Source: Aestuariimicrobium sp. p3-SID1156 (GTDB lineage: Bacteria > Actinomycetota > Actinomycetes > Propionibacteriales > Propionibacteriaceae). From it: a stretch of DNA of 64,000 nucleotides. The DNA is taken from the NCBI RefSeq assembly GCF_025144225.1, contig NZ_JALXXB010000011.1:1-64000 (forward strand), given 5' to 3'. Position numbers and translations under genes: made by a program. How positions within the stretch are numbered: position 1 is the stretch's first letter; the number at the start of each line of letters is the position of its first letter. The notes under the pieces were generated by a model. That model was not told where the DNA came from. It searched no databases and saw nothing but the letters and a program-made list of their open reading frames with translations. Positions 17,262 through 25,770 of the stretch are shown piece after piece.

Positions 17262-17331
17262 GCGTTTGCACGCTTCTCATGCCCCTGCCTGCGACATATC
17301 GCGGGCAGGAACATGAATGACGTGCAAACGC
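17262..17331. promoter_or_regulatory. Nested inverted repeats between kinase and larA
   Basis: The outer arms GCGTTTGCACG (17262-17272) and CGTGCAAACGC (17321-17331) are perfect inverted repeats. Inside them CCTGCCTGCGA (17284-17294) and TCGCGGGCAGG (17299-17309) form a second hairpin with one mismatch and a CATA loop. Each outer arm plus its next base (GCGTTTGCACGC) is itself partly palindromic, as a LacI-type operator would be, with about 58 bp between centres. The site may bind the LacI protein as a looped pair, or be a terminator for the kinase gene; neither is shown. Confidence 0.5.
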
Positions 17332-17353
17332 GGGAAGGCGGGCGGGGAGAACG

Positions 17354-18427
17354 TCAGCGTTGGACGCGGGCGTTGCCCTCCCAGATCGACCAGACCTGGG
17401 CCTCGTCGGCGGGGGCGGCGTAGTCGTGCAGCGAGGTGGCGGCCAGCGCACCGGTCGCCCAGCCGAACTGCATGCACTGCTCGGTCGTCCAGCCGCGCAG
17501 CAGGCCGTAGAGGACGCCGCCGATGCTGCCGTCCCCACCGCCGATGCGGTCGAGGACGTCGATTTCGCGTAGCGGAGCGACGTTGAAGTCGCCCTCGCCC
17601 CACAGGATCATGCCCCAGCGGTGCTGGTTGGCCGAGACCACCTCACGCAGGGAGGTGCCGATGTAGTGGGTCTGGGGGAAGGCCTCGCGGATGCGTCCGA
17701 TCATCTCCTTGAAGAGCTCGGTCTCCTCCTCGATGCTCTTGCCACCGGCCTCGGGGCCCTGGATGCCCAGGCAGAGCTGGAAGTCCTCCTCGTTGCCGTA
17801 GAGGATGTCGCAGAGTTCGGCGATGTCGTGGAAGGCCTGGCGCAGCTCCTCCTCGCGTCCCTGCCAGAAGGACTTGCGGTAGTTGAGGTCGAAGCTGATC
17901 ACGGTGCCGTGCTCGCGGGCCGTGCGGGCCAGTTCGACGCAGAAGGTCGAGGTCTTCGGTGACAGCGCCGCCACCAGCCCCGACAGGTGCAGGATCTTCA
18001 CACCCTCCTCGCCGAAGAGGAGCTCCAGGTCGTAGTCGGCGATGTCCAGGTCGAGGCCGACCTCACCGCTGCGGTCGTTCCAGACGCGCGGAGCCCGACC
18101 GCCGTAGCCGGAGTCGGCGATGTTGAACTGGTGGCGATTGCCCCAGGCATCCCCTTGGGGAACATCCGGTCCCTCGTAGTCCATGCCACGGGCGCGCAGG
18201 TCGGCCTTGATGAAGGCCGAGATGGGGGAGTCCTCCACGAAGCGGGTCAACACCTTGACCGGCAGACCCAGGTGGGAAGGGATGGAGGCCACATTCGACT
18301 CCGCCGACGTGGCCTGCATCAGGTAACGGTTCGAGGTGTGCACCGGCTGCCGGTTCTCCGGGGTGATCCGCACCCCCATGGACGTCGGAACCACCAGTGC
18401 CCACCGGGCATCGTCACGAAGCTTCAT
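17354..18427 (-). CDS. PfkB-family sugar kinase, KDG-kinase-like
   Basis: A 357-residue ribokinase-type kinase. The C-terminal anion-hole and catalytic segment reads DRIGGGDGSIGG, with the catalytic Asp in GGGD. The GGGD form, instead of GAGD, is typical of many 2-keto-3-deoxygluconate kinases. Other family elements are SFDLNYRKSFW and ILYGNEEDF. It would phosphorylate KDG to KDPG before aldolase cleavage, which suits the uronate genes downstream; another keto-sugar is possible. A good AGGAGG precedes the ATG at 18427. It lies 42 nt after the NCS2 permease gene and is probably co-transcribed with it. Confidence 0.75.
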   Translation of the reverse strand: MKLRDDARWALVVPTSMGVRITPENRQPVHTSNRYLMQATSAESNVASIPSHLGLPVKVLTRFVEDSPISAFIKADLRARGMDYEGPDVPQGDAWGNRHQFNIADSGYGGRAPRVWNDRSGEVGLDLDIADYDLELLFGEEGVKILHLSGLVAALSPKTSTFCVELARTAREHGTVISFDLNYRKSFWQGREEELRQAFHDIAELCDILYGNEEDFQLCLGIQGPEAGGKSIEEETELFKEMIGRIREAFPQTHYIGTSLREVVSANQHRWGMILWGEGDFNVAPLREIDVLDRIGGGDGSIGGVLYGLLRGWTTEQCMQFGWATGALAATSLHDYAAPADEAQVWSIWEGNARVQR

Positions 18428-18469
18428 CGGGCTGCGACCTCCTTGCGTCCCCCGAGCGTCGATCTGGGC

Positions 18470-19888
18470 TCAGTCCTCATCACGGTACATGCCGGGCGCA
18501 TCCAGCACGAGGTTGGTACCCCCGGCGGCATCGGACAACTCGTGGGGGGCCAACCAGTGGGCGAGGTGGTAGACCGCGATGGTGACGATCGTCCCAAGCG
18601 CGATGCCGCCCAGGGTGAAGTCCTTGGAGAACGTCAGCGACACATTGCCGATGCCGATGATGATCCCTGCGGCAGCCGGCACCAGGTTGACCGGGTTGCC
18701 GAAGTCGACGTTGTTCTCCTTCCAGATCTTGGCGCCGAGCAGGCCGATCATGCCGTAGAGCACGACGGTGATCCCGCCCAGCACTCCGCCGGGGGTGGCC
18801 GAGACGATGGCGCCGAACTTGGGGGAGAGCCCGAACAGGATTGCCACCACCGCGGCGACCACATAGGCGGCCGTTGAATAGACCCGGGTTGCCGCCATGA
18901 CGCCGATGTTCTCCGCATAGGTGGTGGTCGGCCCGGCGCCCGCCAGTGAGGCGATGGTCGAGGTGGCGCCGTCGGCGGCGATGGCGGTGCCCATCTGCTG
19001 GTCCAGGTTGTGGCCGGTCATCTCCGCAACGGCCTTGACGTGCCCGGTGTTCTCGGCGATCAGCGCGATCACCACCGGGAGCGCCAACAGGATGAACGCG
19101 GGGTGGAAAGCAGGCCAGTGGAAGCCGACCACATTGGTCCTGGCGCCCAGCGCCCAGGTGTCCAGGTTGGTCACCGGCGGCAGCCCGAACCAGTCGGCTT
19201 GGCGGACGCCGCTCCAGTCGACGCGGTAGCCGGTCTGGGTCTGACCGTGGACGGTCGTGGTCAGCGGCCCGAGGACCCGGTCGAGCACCGCACTGAACAG
19301 GTAGCCCAGGACCAGCGACAGGAAGATCGCGATGCGTCCCAGAAAGCCGCGCAGGGCGACCGACAGGATCACGACCACCACCATCACGATCAGCGCGGTC
19401 CACTGGTCACGGGGCCAGTACTCCGCAGCAACGACGGGGGCCAGGTTGAAACCGATCAACATCACCACCGCCCCGGTCACCACCGGCGGCAGCGCGCGAT
19501 GGATCACCTGCGCCCCCGCGAAGTGGATCACCAGGCCGACCATGAACAGGGCCAGCCCGACGCAGAGCAGGGCGCCGGTGAGGTCATTGGGCTTGCCACC
19601 ATGGGCGTAGATCGTGGTCGCCACGCCCACGAAGGACGCCGAGGAACCCAGGTAGCTGGGAATCCTGTTCCGCGTGGCCGCCAGGAAGGCGAGGGTCGCC
19701 AAACCGCTCATCATCACCGCGAGCTGCGGGTTCAGCCCCATCAGCAGAGGGAAGACGAAGGTGGCGCCGAACATGGCCACCACATGCTGGGCGCCCAGGC
19801 CGATGGTCTTGCCCCACCCCAGTCGTTCATCAGGGGCGACGACTGCGCCCGGCTCGAGGGTCCCGTTGTTGTGGAGCTTCCAGATCAC
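18470..19888 (-). CDS. NCS2-family permease, uracil/xanthine type
   Basis: A 472-residue nucleobase-cation symporter-2 protein. Family motifs are the QHVVAMFGATFVFPLLMG start, ALIAENTGHVKAVAEMTG and GAGPTTTYAENIGVMA; the two Glu-containing motifs correspond to the substrate-binding helices of UraA. Fourteen membrane spans are expected for the family. Uracil is the most likely substrate from the motifs. The kinase gene follows closely, so a role in uptake for the uronate operon was considered, but the sequence does not support a sugar-acid substrate. The start is GTG at 19888. Confidence 0.85.
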   Translation of the reverse strand: MIWKLHNNGTLEPGAVVAPDERLGWGKTIGLGAQHVVAMFGATFVFPLLMGLNPQLAVMMSGLATLAFLAATRNRIPSYLGSSASFVGVATTIYAHGGKPNDLTGALLCVGLALFMVGLVIHFAGAQVIHRALPPVVTGAVVMLIGFNLAPVVAAEYWPRDQWTALIVMVVVVILSVALRGFLGRIAIFLSLVLGYLFSAVLDRVLGPLTTTVHGQTQTGYRVDWSGVRQADWFGLPPVTNLDTWALGARTNVVGFHWPAFHPAFILLALPVVIALIAENTGHVKAVAEMTGHNLDQQMGTAIAADGATSTIASLAGAGPTTTYAENIGVMAATRVYSTAAYVVAAVVAILFGLSPKFGAIVSATPGGVLGGITVVLYGMIGLLGAKIWKENNVDFGNPVNLVPAAAGIIIGIGNVSLTFSKDFTLGGIALGTIVTIAVYHLAHWLAPHELSDAAGGTNLVLDAPGMYRDED

Positions 19889-19919
19889 GCCCTGAATTGA
19901 ACCAGATGGCTCCGGATGA

Positions 19920-21656
19920 TCAGATCCAGGACCCGAACCACATCCGCAGCTGCCACTGCTTGCGGGTGATCAGCTGGTCGGTGTAGATCGGGAAGAAGAA
20001 GGCGAAGTTCAACGCCACTGCGCCGACCAGGCTGGAGGCGATCCACGAGTTTCGCTTTCGGTGCGGGTCCCCGGCCGATCCGATCAGCTTGCCCAGACAC
20101 AACGCCAGACAGATGGTGGTGAAGGGGATGATGCAGATCGCGTAGAAGAAGAACAGCGGCCGCTCGGTGTACTGGAACCAGGGCAGGTACATCGCCAGTG
20201 CTGCGGTGGCGGGGAGCCCGAAGCGCCAGTCGCGCTCGGCCACCCAGTAGATGAGCCCCGCGATCAGGGCCGCCAGGCAGAGCCACCACAGGATCGGCGT
20301 CCCCAGCCCGGAGATCACGCGCAGGCAGGTGTCGTTGACCGCCTCGCAGCCCTGCTCGCCCGGCTTGATGCCATTCTGGGCATCAATGCCGATGGGGCGC
20401 GCCATGATCAGCCACCCAGCCGGGTGCGCCTCGTAGGTGTGCTTGGCGTTGTTGATGAAGTCACCGGTGTGGAACTGGTAGACCTCGCGGTGGTACTGCA
20501 GCCAGGACCCCAGCCAGTTCGGCAGGGTGGACAGCACCGAGCCGGCATTGTCCGGGTTCACGGCCCACTGCCGGTCCCAGCCTCCGGCGGTGCGGAACCA
20601 ACCGATCCAGCTGGCCATGTAGACCGGGACCGCCAGGATGACCATCCACAGGAAGGCGGGCAGGCCGTCACCCAGCAGCGCCCACCAGGACTTGCGGCGG
20701 GCACCGGCCAGGCGCCTGGCCGAGACATCCCACAGTACGGTCAGCACCCCCAACGCGGCCAGGGCGTAGATCGAGTTCCACTTCACAGCGGTCGCGCAGC
20801 CGAACATCACTCCGGCGACGATGCGCCAGGGACGCACCCACAGGCTCGGCCCGTACCGTCCCCCCAGGTCGGCCTGGTCGGTGGCGATCAGGTGGTCGGC
20901 CAGCTTGTGGCGGAACCAGTCGCGGTCGGCGGCGATCGCCGCCACGGCGGCCACCAGGAAGGTTGCCTGGAAGATGTCGAGCAGACCGATGCGGCTCATC
21001 ACGAACTGCAGCCCGTCGAAGCAGAGCAGGATGCCGGCGATCGCACCGACCATCGTGGAACGGCCCAGGCGTCGCGCCAGCCGGATCACCAGCAGGATCA
21101 TCAGCGAGCCGAAGACCGCCGAGGGCACCCGCCAACCCCACGAGTTCATGCCGAATAGCCATTCCCCGGAGGCGATGAGCCATTTGCCCAGCGGCGGATG
21201 CACCACGTAGGCCGAGCAGATGCCGTCGATGGCATTGCTGCGTCCACAGGGTGGTTGCTTGAACAGCGCGGTGGTCTGCCCGGCAGCGAGCAGGTCATTG
21301 GACTTCTCGACCAGGTCGTACTCGAACCCCTTGTGCAGCAGGCCCCAGGCGTCCTTGGGGTAGTAGGTCTCGTCGAAGACGACCTTCTTGGGGAAGTCGA
21401 GGTGCCACAGGCGCAGGCCGAAGGCGAACAGGGTGATGGCCAGGGTGACAACCCAGCTGGTCAGACGATCCCTCGGTGGCCCGTCCTGGAGGCGTTCAAT
21501 CGTGCTCTGGAGGGTGTGGCGGGGGACCAGCGGTTGGCCGACCGGTAGCGGCTGCAGCGACTCGGCCTCGACGTCATCGTCGGTGACCGGCCCGTAGATC
21601 ACGGCTTCGTCGGTCGCGGGCGCTGAGGCGTCGCCGAGGTCAGGAGTGTGAGTCAC
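19920..21656 (-). CDS. Protein O-mannosyltransferase (PMT/GT39 family)
   Basis: A 578-residue polytopic protein. After a cytoplasmic tail of about 70 residues comes the first membrane helix and the catalytic first outer loop with FDETYYPKD, whose acidic residues are typical of PMT. VVHPPLGKW and the large second loop follow, and the C-terminal half has further helices (FQYTERPLFFFYAICIIPF). It transfers mannose from polyprenyl-phosphate-mannose to Ser/Thr of proteins as they are secreted by Sec, as in Mycobacterium and Streptomyces. The GTG at 21656 is chosen because TACGAT lies 7 nt upstream; an ATG at 21665 is the alternative and falls inside that box. Confidence 0.88.
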   Translation of the reverse strand: MTHTPDLGDASAPATDEAVIYGPVTDDDVEAESLQPLPVGQPLVPRHTLQSTIERLQDGPPRDRLTSWVVTLAITLFAFGLRLWHLDFPKKVVFDETYYPKDAWGLLHKGFEYDLVEKSNDLLAAGQTTALFKQPPCGRSNAIDGICSAYVVHPPLGKWLIASGEWLFGMNSWGWRVPSAVFGSLMILLVIRLARRLGRSTMVGAIAGILLCFDGLQFVMSRIGLLDIFQATFLVAAVAAIAADRDWFRHKLADHLIATDQADLGGRYGPSLWVRPWRIVAGVMFGCATAVKWNSIYALAALGVLTVLWDVSARRLAGARRKSWWALLGDGLPAFLWMVILAVPVYMASWIGWFRTAGGWDRQWAVNPDNAGSVLSTLPNWLGSWLQYHREVYQFHTGDFINNAKHTYEAHPAGWLIMARPIGIDAQNGIKPGEQGCEAVNDTCLRVISGLGTPILWWLCLAALIAGLIYWVAERDWRFGLPATAALAMYLPWFQYTERPLFFFYAICIIPFTTICLALCLGKLIGSAGDPHRKRNSWIASSLVGAVALNFAFFFPIYTDQLITRKQWQLRMWFGSWI

Positions 21657-21663
21657 GCGCCCC

Positions 21664-21702
21664 ATCGTAGGCGGTGCGGGGGTTCGGGCTCTCGGGCAAG
21701 AT
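21664..21702. promoter_or_regulatory. Divergent leaderless promoters of the PMT gene and rsmI
   Basis: TACGAT on the minus strand (21664-21669) lies 7 nt before the PMT GTG. CAAGAT on the plus strand (21697-21702) lies 6 nt before the GTG at 21709 of rsmI. Only 52 bp separate the two start codons, so the divergent promoters must overlap. Confidence 0.55.
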
Positions 21703-21708
21703 GGGGTG

Positions 21709-22569
21709 GTGAGCACACAGAGCGGGCGCGTCATCCTGGCCGGCACCCCGATCGGCGACAAGGACTCCGCCTCCCCGGCCCTGCGACGCGCGATTGAGGA
21801 CGCCGCCCTGGTTGCCGCCGAGGACACTCGCCGCTTCCACGACCTGCTGCGCCGTCTGGGCATCACCACGTCGGCGCGCATCGTCAGCTATTTCGAAGGC
21901 AATGAATCCGAGCGGACGCCCGAGCTGGTCGAGGCACTGCAATCCGGCACCGACGTGCTGGTCGTGACCGATGCCGGGATGCCGCTGGTGTCCGACCCCG
22001 GCTATCGACTGGTGCAGGCCGCCCTGGCGGTGGGGGTGCCGGTGACGGCGGTGCCAGGGCCCTCAGCGGTGCTGACCGCGCTGGCGGTGTCTGGCCTTGC
22101 CACGGATCGGTTCTGTTTCGAGGGCTTCCTGCCCCGCAAGGAGGGCCCGCGGCGGCGCCGGCTGGAGGAATTGGCGCACGAACCGCGCACGATGGTCTTC
22201 TTCGAAGCCCCGCATCGGCTGGCCGAGTTCCTCGACGATGCCGCGGGCGCGCTGGGTGCAGACCGCCCCGGAGCGGTCTGCCGTGAGCTGACCAAGACCC
22301 ATGAGGAAGTGGTGCGGCTGCCGCTGGGCGAGCTGGCCGAATGGGCCCGCGAGCATGCCCGCGGCGAGGTCACGGTGGTGATTGCCGGGGCCCCCGACGA
22401 TGGTGCAGAGGACGTTGACCCGGTGGAGCTGGTTCGCGTCCGGATCGGGCAGGGTGAGAAGCTGTCGGCGGCCGTCGCCGAGGTGGCCGCTGCTACCGGC
22501 ACCAACCGCAAGCAGCTCTACGCCGCCGCGCTCGCCGACCGCGACCAGACCAGGGAGGAGAAGCCATGA
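21709..22569 (+). CDS. rsmI: 16S rRNA C1402 2'-O-methyltransferase
   Basis: A 286-residue SAM-dependent methyltransferase of the tetrapyrrole-methylase fold. Visible motifs are LAGTPIGDKDSASP, AAEDTR, SYFEGNE, VTDAGMPLVSDPGYRLV and VPGPSAVLTALAVSG, all typical of RsmI. It methylates the ribose of C1402 in the decoding centre. The usual start would be the second of two adjacent GTGs, because the -10 box places the transcription start there. It overlaps the TatD gene (ATGA), opening a four-gene run that also holds rsmA. Confidence 0.95.
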   Translation: MSTQSGRVILAGTPIGDKDSASPALRRAIEDAALVAAEDTRRFHDLLRRLGITTSARIVSYFEGNESERTPELVEALQSGTDVLVVTDAGMPLVSDPGYRLVQAALAVGVPVTAVPGPSAVLTALAVSGLATDRFCFEGFLPRKEGPRRRRLEELAHEPRTMVFFEAPHRLAEFLDDAAGALGADRPGAVCRELTKTHEEVVRLPLGELAEWAREHARGEVTVVIAGAPDDGAEDVDPVELVRVRIGQGEKLSAAVAEVAAATGTNRKQLYAAALADRDQTREEKP

Positions 22570-23426
22570 GCACCGTGCTGGAGGACCTGGGCCTGCCATC
22601 GCTGCCCGAACCGCTGCCGCGTCCGGTGATCGATTCCCACACCCACGCCGACACGACCCTCGAGTACTCCGGCCTGTCGTTGGCCGACAACCTCGCCACC
22701 GCGCGGGCCGTCGGCGTCCAGGGGTTCGTGCAGATCGGCTGCGATGTCCAGGGCAGCCGCTGGGCCGAACAGGTCGCCCGCACCAACCCGGGCGTGGTCG
22801 CTGCCGTCGCGCTGCACCCCAATGAGGCCGGCCGGTTGGGTGACCAGCTGGACGCCCACATCGACCACATCGCCACTCTCGCGCGGGCAGGTCGCCATGT
22901 GCGGGCCGTGGGGGAGACCGGCCTGGACTACTACCGAACCCGCGACGCGGACGCCCAGGCGCTCCAGAAGCACAGTTTCGCCCGGCACCTCGACATTGCG
23001 GCCGAGAACGACCTGACCGTCGTGGTGCACGACCGTGACGCCCACGCCGATGTGCTGACGGTCGTGGACCGCGTCGGCGTCCCGAATCGGTTGGTGATGC
23101 ACTGCTTCTCCGGCGACGCCGCGTTCGCCCGCGACTGCCTGGACCGGGGCGCGTGGCTCAGCTTCCCCGGGGTGGTGACCTTCGGGAGCGCCGGAGAACT
23201 GCGCGAGGCGCTGGCCGTGGTGCCGGTCGAGAAGCTGCTGGTGGAGACCGACGCACCCTTCCTGACCCCCAAGCCCGAGCGCGGCAAGAAGAATGCGCCC
23301 TACCTGCTGCCGCACACGATCCGTTTCATCGCCGAGCAGCGAGGCTGGGATGTCGGGGAGCTCTGCGACCAACTGGTGGCAAACACTGTCGAGGCCTTCG
23401 GCGGGGAATGGGAGGCCAGCGCATGA
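22566..23426 (+). CDS. TatD-family metal-dependent DNase
   Basis: A 286-residue TIM-barrel hydrolase. Metal ligands and motifs are IDSHTHAD at the N terminus, [26 protein letters not shown] and [12 protein letters not shown]. All ligands of the TatD two-metal site appear present. Members have 3'-5' exonuclease or related phosphoesterase activity. It overlaps rsmI upstream and rsmA downstream by ATGA, the common actinobacterial order. Confidence 0.93.
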   Translation: MSTVLEDLGLPSLPEPLPRPVIDSHTHADTTLEYSGLSLADNLATARAVGVQGFVQIGCDVQGSRWAEQVARTNPGVVAAVALHPNEAGRLGDQLDAHIDHIATLARAGRHVRAVGETGLDYYRTRDADAQALQKHSFARHLDIAAENDLTVVVHDRDAHADVLTVVDRVGVPNRLVMHCFSGDAAFARDCLDRGAWLSFPGVVTFGSAGELREALAVVPVEKLLVETDAPFLTPKPERGKKNAPYLLPHTIRFIAEQRGWDVGELCDQLVANTVEAFGGEWEASA

Positions 23427-24286
23427 GGGAGCAGAACACCTCGGGGCTGTTGGGGGCTGCCTCAGTGCGCGAACTCGCGGCCGGCCTTGACCTGACTCCG
23501 ACCAAGCAGCGGGGGCAGAACTTCGTCATCGACGCCAACACCATCCGGCGCATCGTGGCACTGTCAGGCGTGGGAGCCGATGACGTGGTGATCGAGGTCG
23601 GGCCCGGGCTGGGGTCGCTCACCCTGGGCCTGCTCGAGGTGGGCGCGGAGGTGACCGCCATCGAGATCGACGACCGACTGGCCGGCCAGCTGCCGCGGAC
23701 CATCACCGAGCGGATGCCGCAGGCGACCGACCGGATGCGGGTGGTCGAATCTGACGCCATGCTGGTGACCGAACTGCCCGGCCCCGAGCCGACCGCCCTG
23801 GTCGCGAACCTGCCCTACAACGTGTCGGTGCCGGTCCTGCTGCACCTGCTGGAACGATTCCCGACCTGGCGCACTGGGCTGGTGATGGTCCAGCTGGAGG
23901 TCTGCGACCGTCTGGTCGCCAAGCCCGGCTCGAAGGTCTACGGCGTGCCCTCGGCGAAACTGGCCTGGTATGCGAGCTCAGCTCGGGTGGGGACCGTCCC
24001 GCCGCCGGTCTTCTGGCCGGTGCCCAACGTCGATTCCGGGCTCGTGCGGATTGAGCGACGCGACCCGCCACAGACCACTGCGAGTCGCGAGCAGGTGTTC
24101 ACCGTGATTGACGCCGCGTTCGCCCAGCGCCGCAAGATGCTGCGGGCCGCGCTGGCTGGCCTGTGTGGCGGTTCAACGGCCGCCGCTGCGGCGATCGAGC
24201 GTGCCGGGGTGGACCCGATGGCGCGCGGGGAGACCCTTGACGTCCAGCAATTTGCGGCCATCGCCGAGCAGATTCCGCTGGGCTAG
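23423..24286 (+). CDS. rsmA: 16S rRNA A1518/A1519 dimethyltransferase
   Basis: A 287-residue KsgA/RsmA enzyme. [18 protein letters not shown] is the conserved start, [16 protein letters not shown] the SAM-binding loop, and [17 protein letters not shown] the NLPY catalytic motif. It dimethylates two adenines near the 3' end of 16S rRNA. Start ATG overlaps the TatD stop; the frame open further upstream lies inside that gene. ispE follows 9 nt after its stop, as in most actinobacteria. Confidence 0.96.
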   Translation: MREQNTSGLLGAASVRELAAGLDLTPTKQRGQNFVIDANTIRRIVALSGVGADDVVIEVGPGLGSLTLGLLEVGAEVTAIEIDDRLAGQLPRTITERMPQATDRMRVVESDAMLVTELPGPEPTALVANLPYNVSVPVLLHLLERFPTWRTGLVMVQLEVCDRLVAKPGSKVYGVPSAKLAWYASSARVGTVPPPVFWPVPNVDSGLVRIERRDPPQTTASREQVFTVIDAAFAQRRKMLRAALAGLCGGSTAAAAAIERAGVDPMARGETLDVQQFAAIAEQIPLG

Positions 24287-24295
24287 GTTGAGCGC

Positions 24296-25222
24296 GTGGA
24301 CAACCAGACAGTCGGCGCGAGCATCCGCGTCCGGGTGCCCGCCAAGATCAACCTTGCGCTGCGCGTGGGGCCCCTCGGGGACGACGGCTACCACCCGCTC
24401 GGCACCGTGTTCCAGGCCGTCTCCCTCATCGACGAGGTCGAGGCGCTGCCCTGTGACGAGGGTGTGCAGCTGAGCATGCGCGGTGAGGGGGCCGAGTCGC
24501 TCCCAGTCGATGGTCGCAACCTCGCCGTGCGCGCTGCCGAGCTCCTGCGCGAGCACTACGGGGTGTCCGAGGGGGTGGAATTGCGCATCCGCAAGCACAT
24601 CCCCATCGCCGGGGGAATGGCCGGAGGTTCGGCGGACGCGGCCGGCGCGCTGCTGGCCTGTTCGATGCTCTGGGACCTGGACACCCAGCCCGAGGACCTG
24701 CACGATTTCGCCGCGCGACTGGGCTCGGATGTCCCCTTCGCGCTGATGGGTGGGACGGCTCGCGGGGTCGGTCGGGGGACTGAGCTGGCGCCCATGCTGA
24801 CCCGCGGGAACTACCAGTGGGTCCTGGCCCTGGCCCATGAAGGGCTCTCCACGCCGGCAGTCTTCCGCCGCTTCGACGAGATGGTGGAGGCGGGCGAGAT
24901 GGTGGGGTCAACCGACGTCCCGCAAGGCGTGATGAACGCGCTGGCGACCGGGGACGTGGCCGCACTGGGAGGTGCGCTGTGCAATGACCTCGAGGCCCCC
25001 GCGTGTTCCCTGCGTCCCGAGTTGGTCGAAGTGCTCGACACTGGACGCGCGGCGACCGGCGTGGTCGGAGGCCTGCTCTCGGGCTCGGGCCCGACCTGTG
25101 CCTTCCTGGCGCGTGGGGAGTCCGCAGCGATGGACCTGGCGGCCGAGCTGAATGCGCTGCCCCAGGTGAGGGCAGTACGAAGAGCGCAAGGGCCGGTTCC
25201 TGGTGCTCGTCCCGTGAAGTAG
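24296..25222 (+). CDS. ispE: 4-diphosphocytidyl-2-C-methyl-D-erythritol kinase
   Basis: A 308-residue GHMP kinase of the non-mevalonate isoprenoid pathway. VPAKINLALRVGPLGDDGYHPL is the IspE substrate-binding start, the ATP loop is HIPIAGGMAGGSADAAGALL, and the third motif is GGLLSGSGPTCAFLA. TAGGTT overlaps the rsmA stop codon 6 nt before the GTG start, so this gene may also be transcribed from its own leaderless promoter. Confidence 0.95.
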   Translation: MDNQTVGASIRVRVPAKINLALRVGPLGDDGYHPLGTVFQAVSLIDEVEALPCDEGVQLSMRGEGAESLPVDGRNLAVRAAELLREHYGVSEGVELRIRKHIPIAGGMAGGSADAAGALLACSMLWDLDTQPEDLHDFAARLGSDVPFALMGGTARGVGRGTELAPMLTRGNYQWVLALAHEGLSTPAVFRRFDEMVEAGEMVGSTDVPQGVMNALATGDVAALGGALCNDLEAPACSLRPELVEVLDTGRAATGVVGGLLSGSGPTCAFLARGESAAMDLAAELNALPQVRAVRRAQGPVPGARPVK

Positions 25223-25231
25223 CCAAGTATC

Positions 25232-25241
25232 TTGACGTCAA
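25232..25241. promoter_or_regulatory. TTGACGTCAA palindrome before the MarR gene
   Basis: A perfect 10-bp palindrome set in the longer pattern TATCTTGACGTCAACGGATA, which resembles MarR-family operators. Its left half, TTGACG, would serve as the -35 box, so binding here would block transcription. It lies 27 nt before the MarR start. Confidence 0.6.
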
Positions 25242-25268
25242 CGGATACCGTGGTTTTCACTGGACCCC

Positions 25269-25766
25269 ATGCACGACGAAGTGGACGAGATCCTGGCCGC
25301 CTGGAAGCGCGAGCGCCCAGACCTGGCCATCGGGCCCATGGAACTGTGGTCGCGCATCAAGCGTCTTGACCAGTACCTCGACATGGCGCGGCGCAGCGCC
25401 TACGCCGAGCACGGCCTGGAGGTGTGGGAGTTCGACGTCCTGGCGGCACTGCGGCGGGCGGGGGAGCCCTACCGGCTGACGCCCGGACAGCTGCTGAAGC
25501 AGACCCACGTGACCTCGGGGACCATGACGAATCGGGTGGATCGCCTTGTCGAGCGCGGATTCGTGACCCGTGAGAGCCATCCCGACGATGGCCGGGGGGT
25601 GCTGGTGGTGCTGACGAAGTCCGGACGCCAGCGGGTCGACGCGGCCCTGGACTCTCTGCTGGCAACTGAGGAGTCGCTGCTGCAGCGGTTCTCCCCGGAG
25701 AGGCGGGACCGGCTGGCCGACGACCTGCGCACGCTGTTGGTGGCGCAGGCGGAGCAGGCGAGCTAG
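25269..25766 (+). CDS. MarR-family regulator
   Basis: A 165-residue MarR protein. The winged helix is at about residues 55-105 (TPGQLLKQTHVTSGTMTNRVDRLVERGFVTR, followed by the wing DDGRGVLVVLT). Helices at both ends form the dimer. No redox cysteine of the OhrR type is present. The target is unknown; the palindrome just upstream suggests autoregulation. It is convergent with the TetR gene, with 4 nt between the stops. Confidence 0.92.
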   Translation: MHDEVDEILAAWKRERPDLAIGPMELWSRIKRLDQYLDMARRSAYAEHGLEVWEFDVLAALRRAGEPYRLTPGQLLKQTHVTSGTMTNRVDRLVERGFVTRESHPDDGRGVLVVLTKSGRQRVDAALDSLLATEESLLQRFSPERRDRLADDLRTLLVAQAEQAS

Positions 25767-25770
25767 GCGA

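Noticed and set aside
18470..19888. NCS2 permease as the uronate transporter of the lar operon
   Set aside because: Its substrate-site motifs are those of uracil-type permeases, so proximity alone does not support it.
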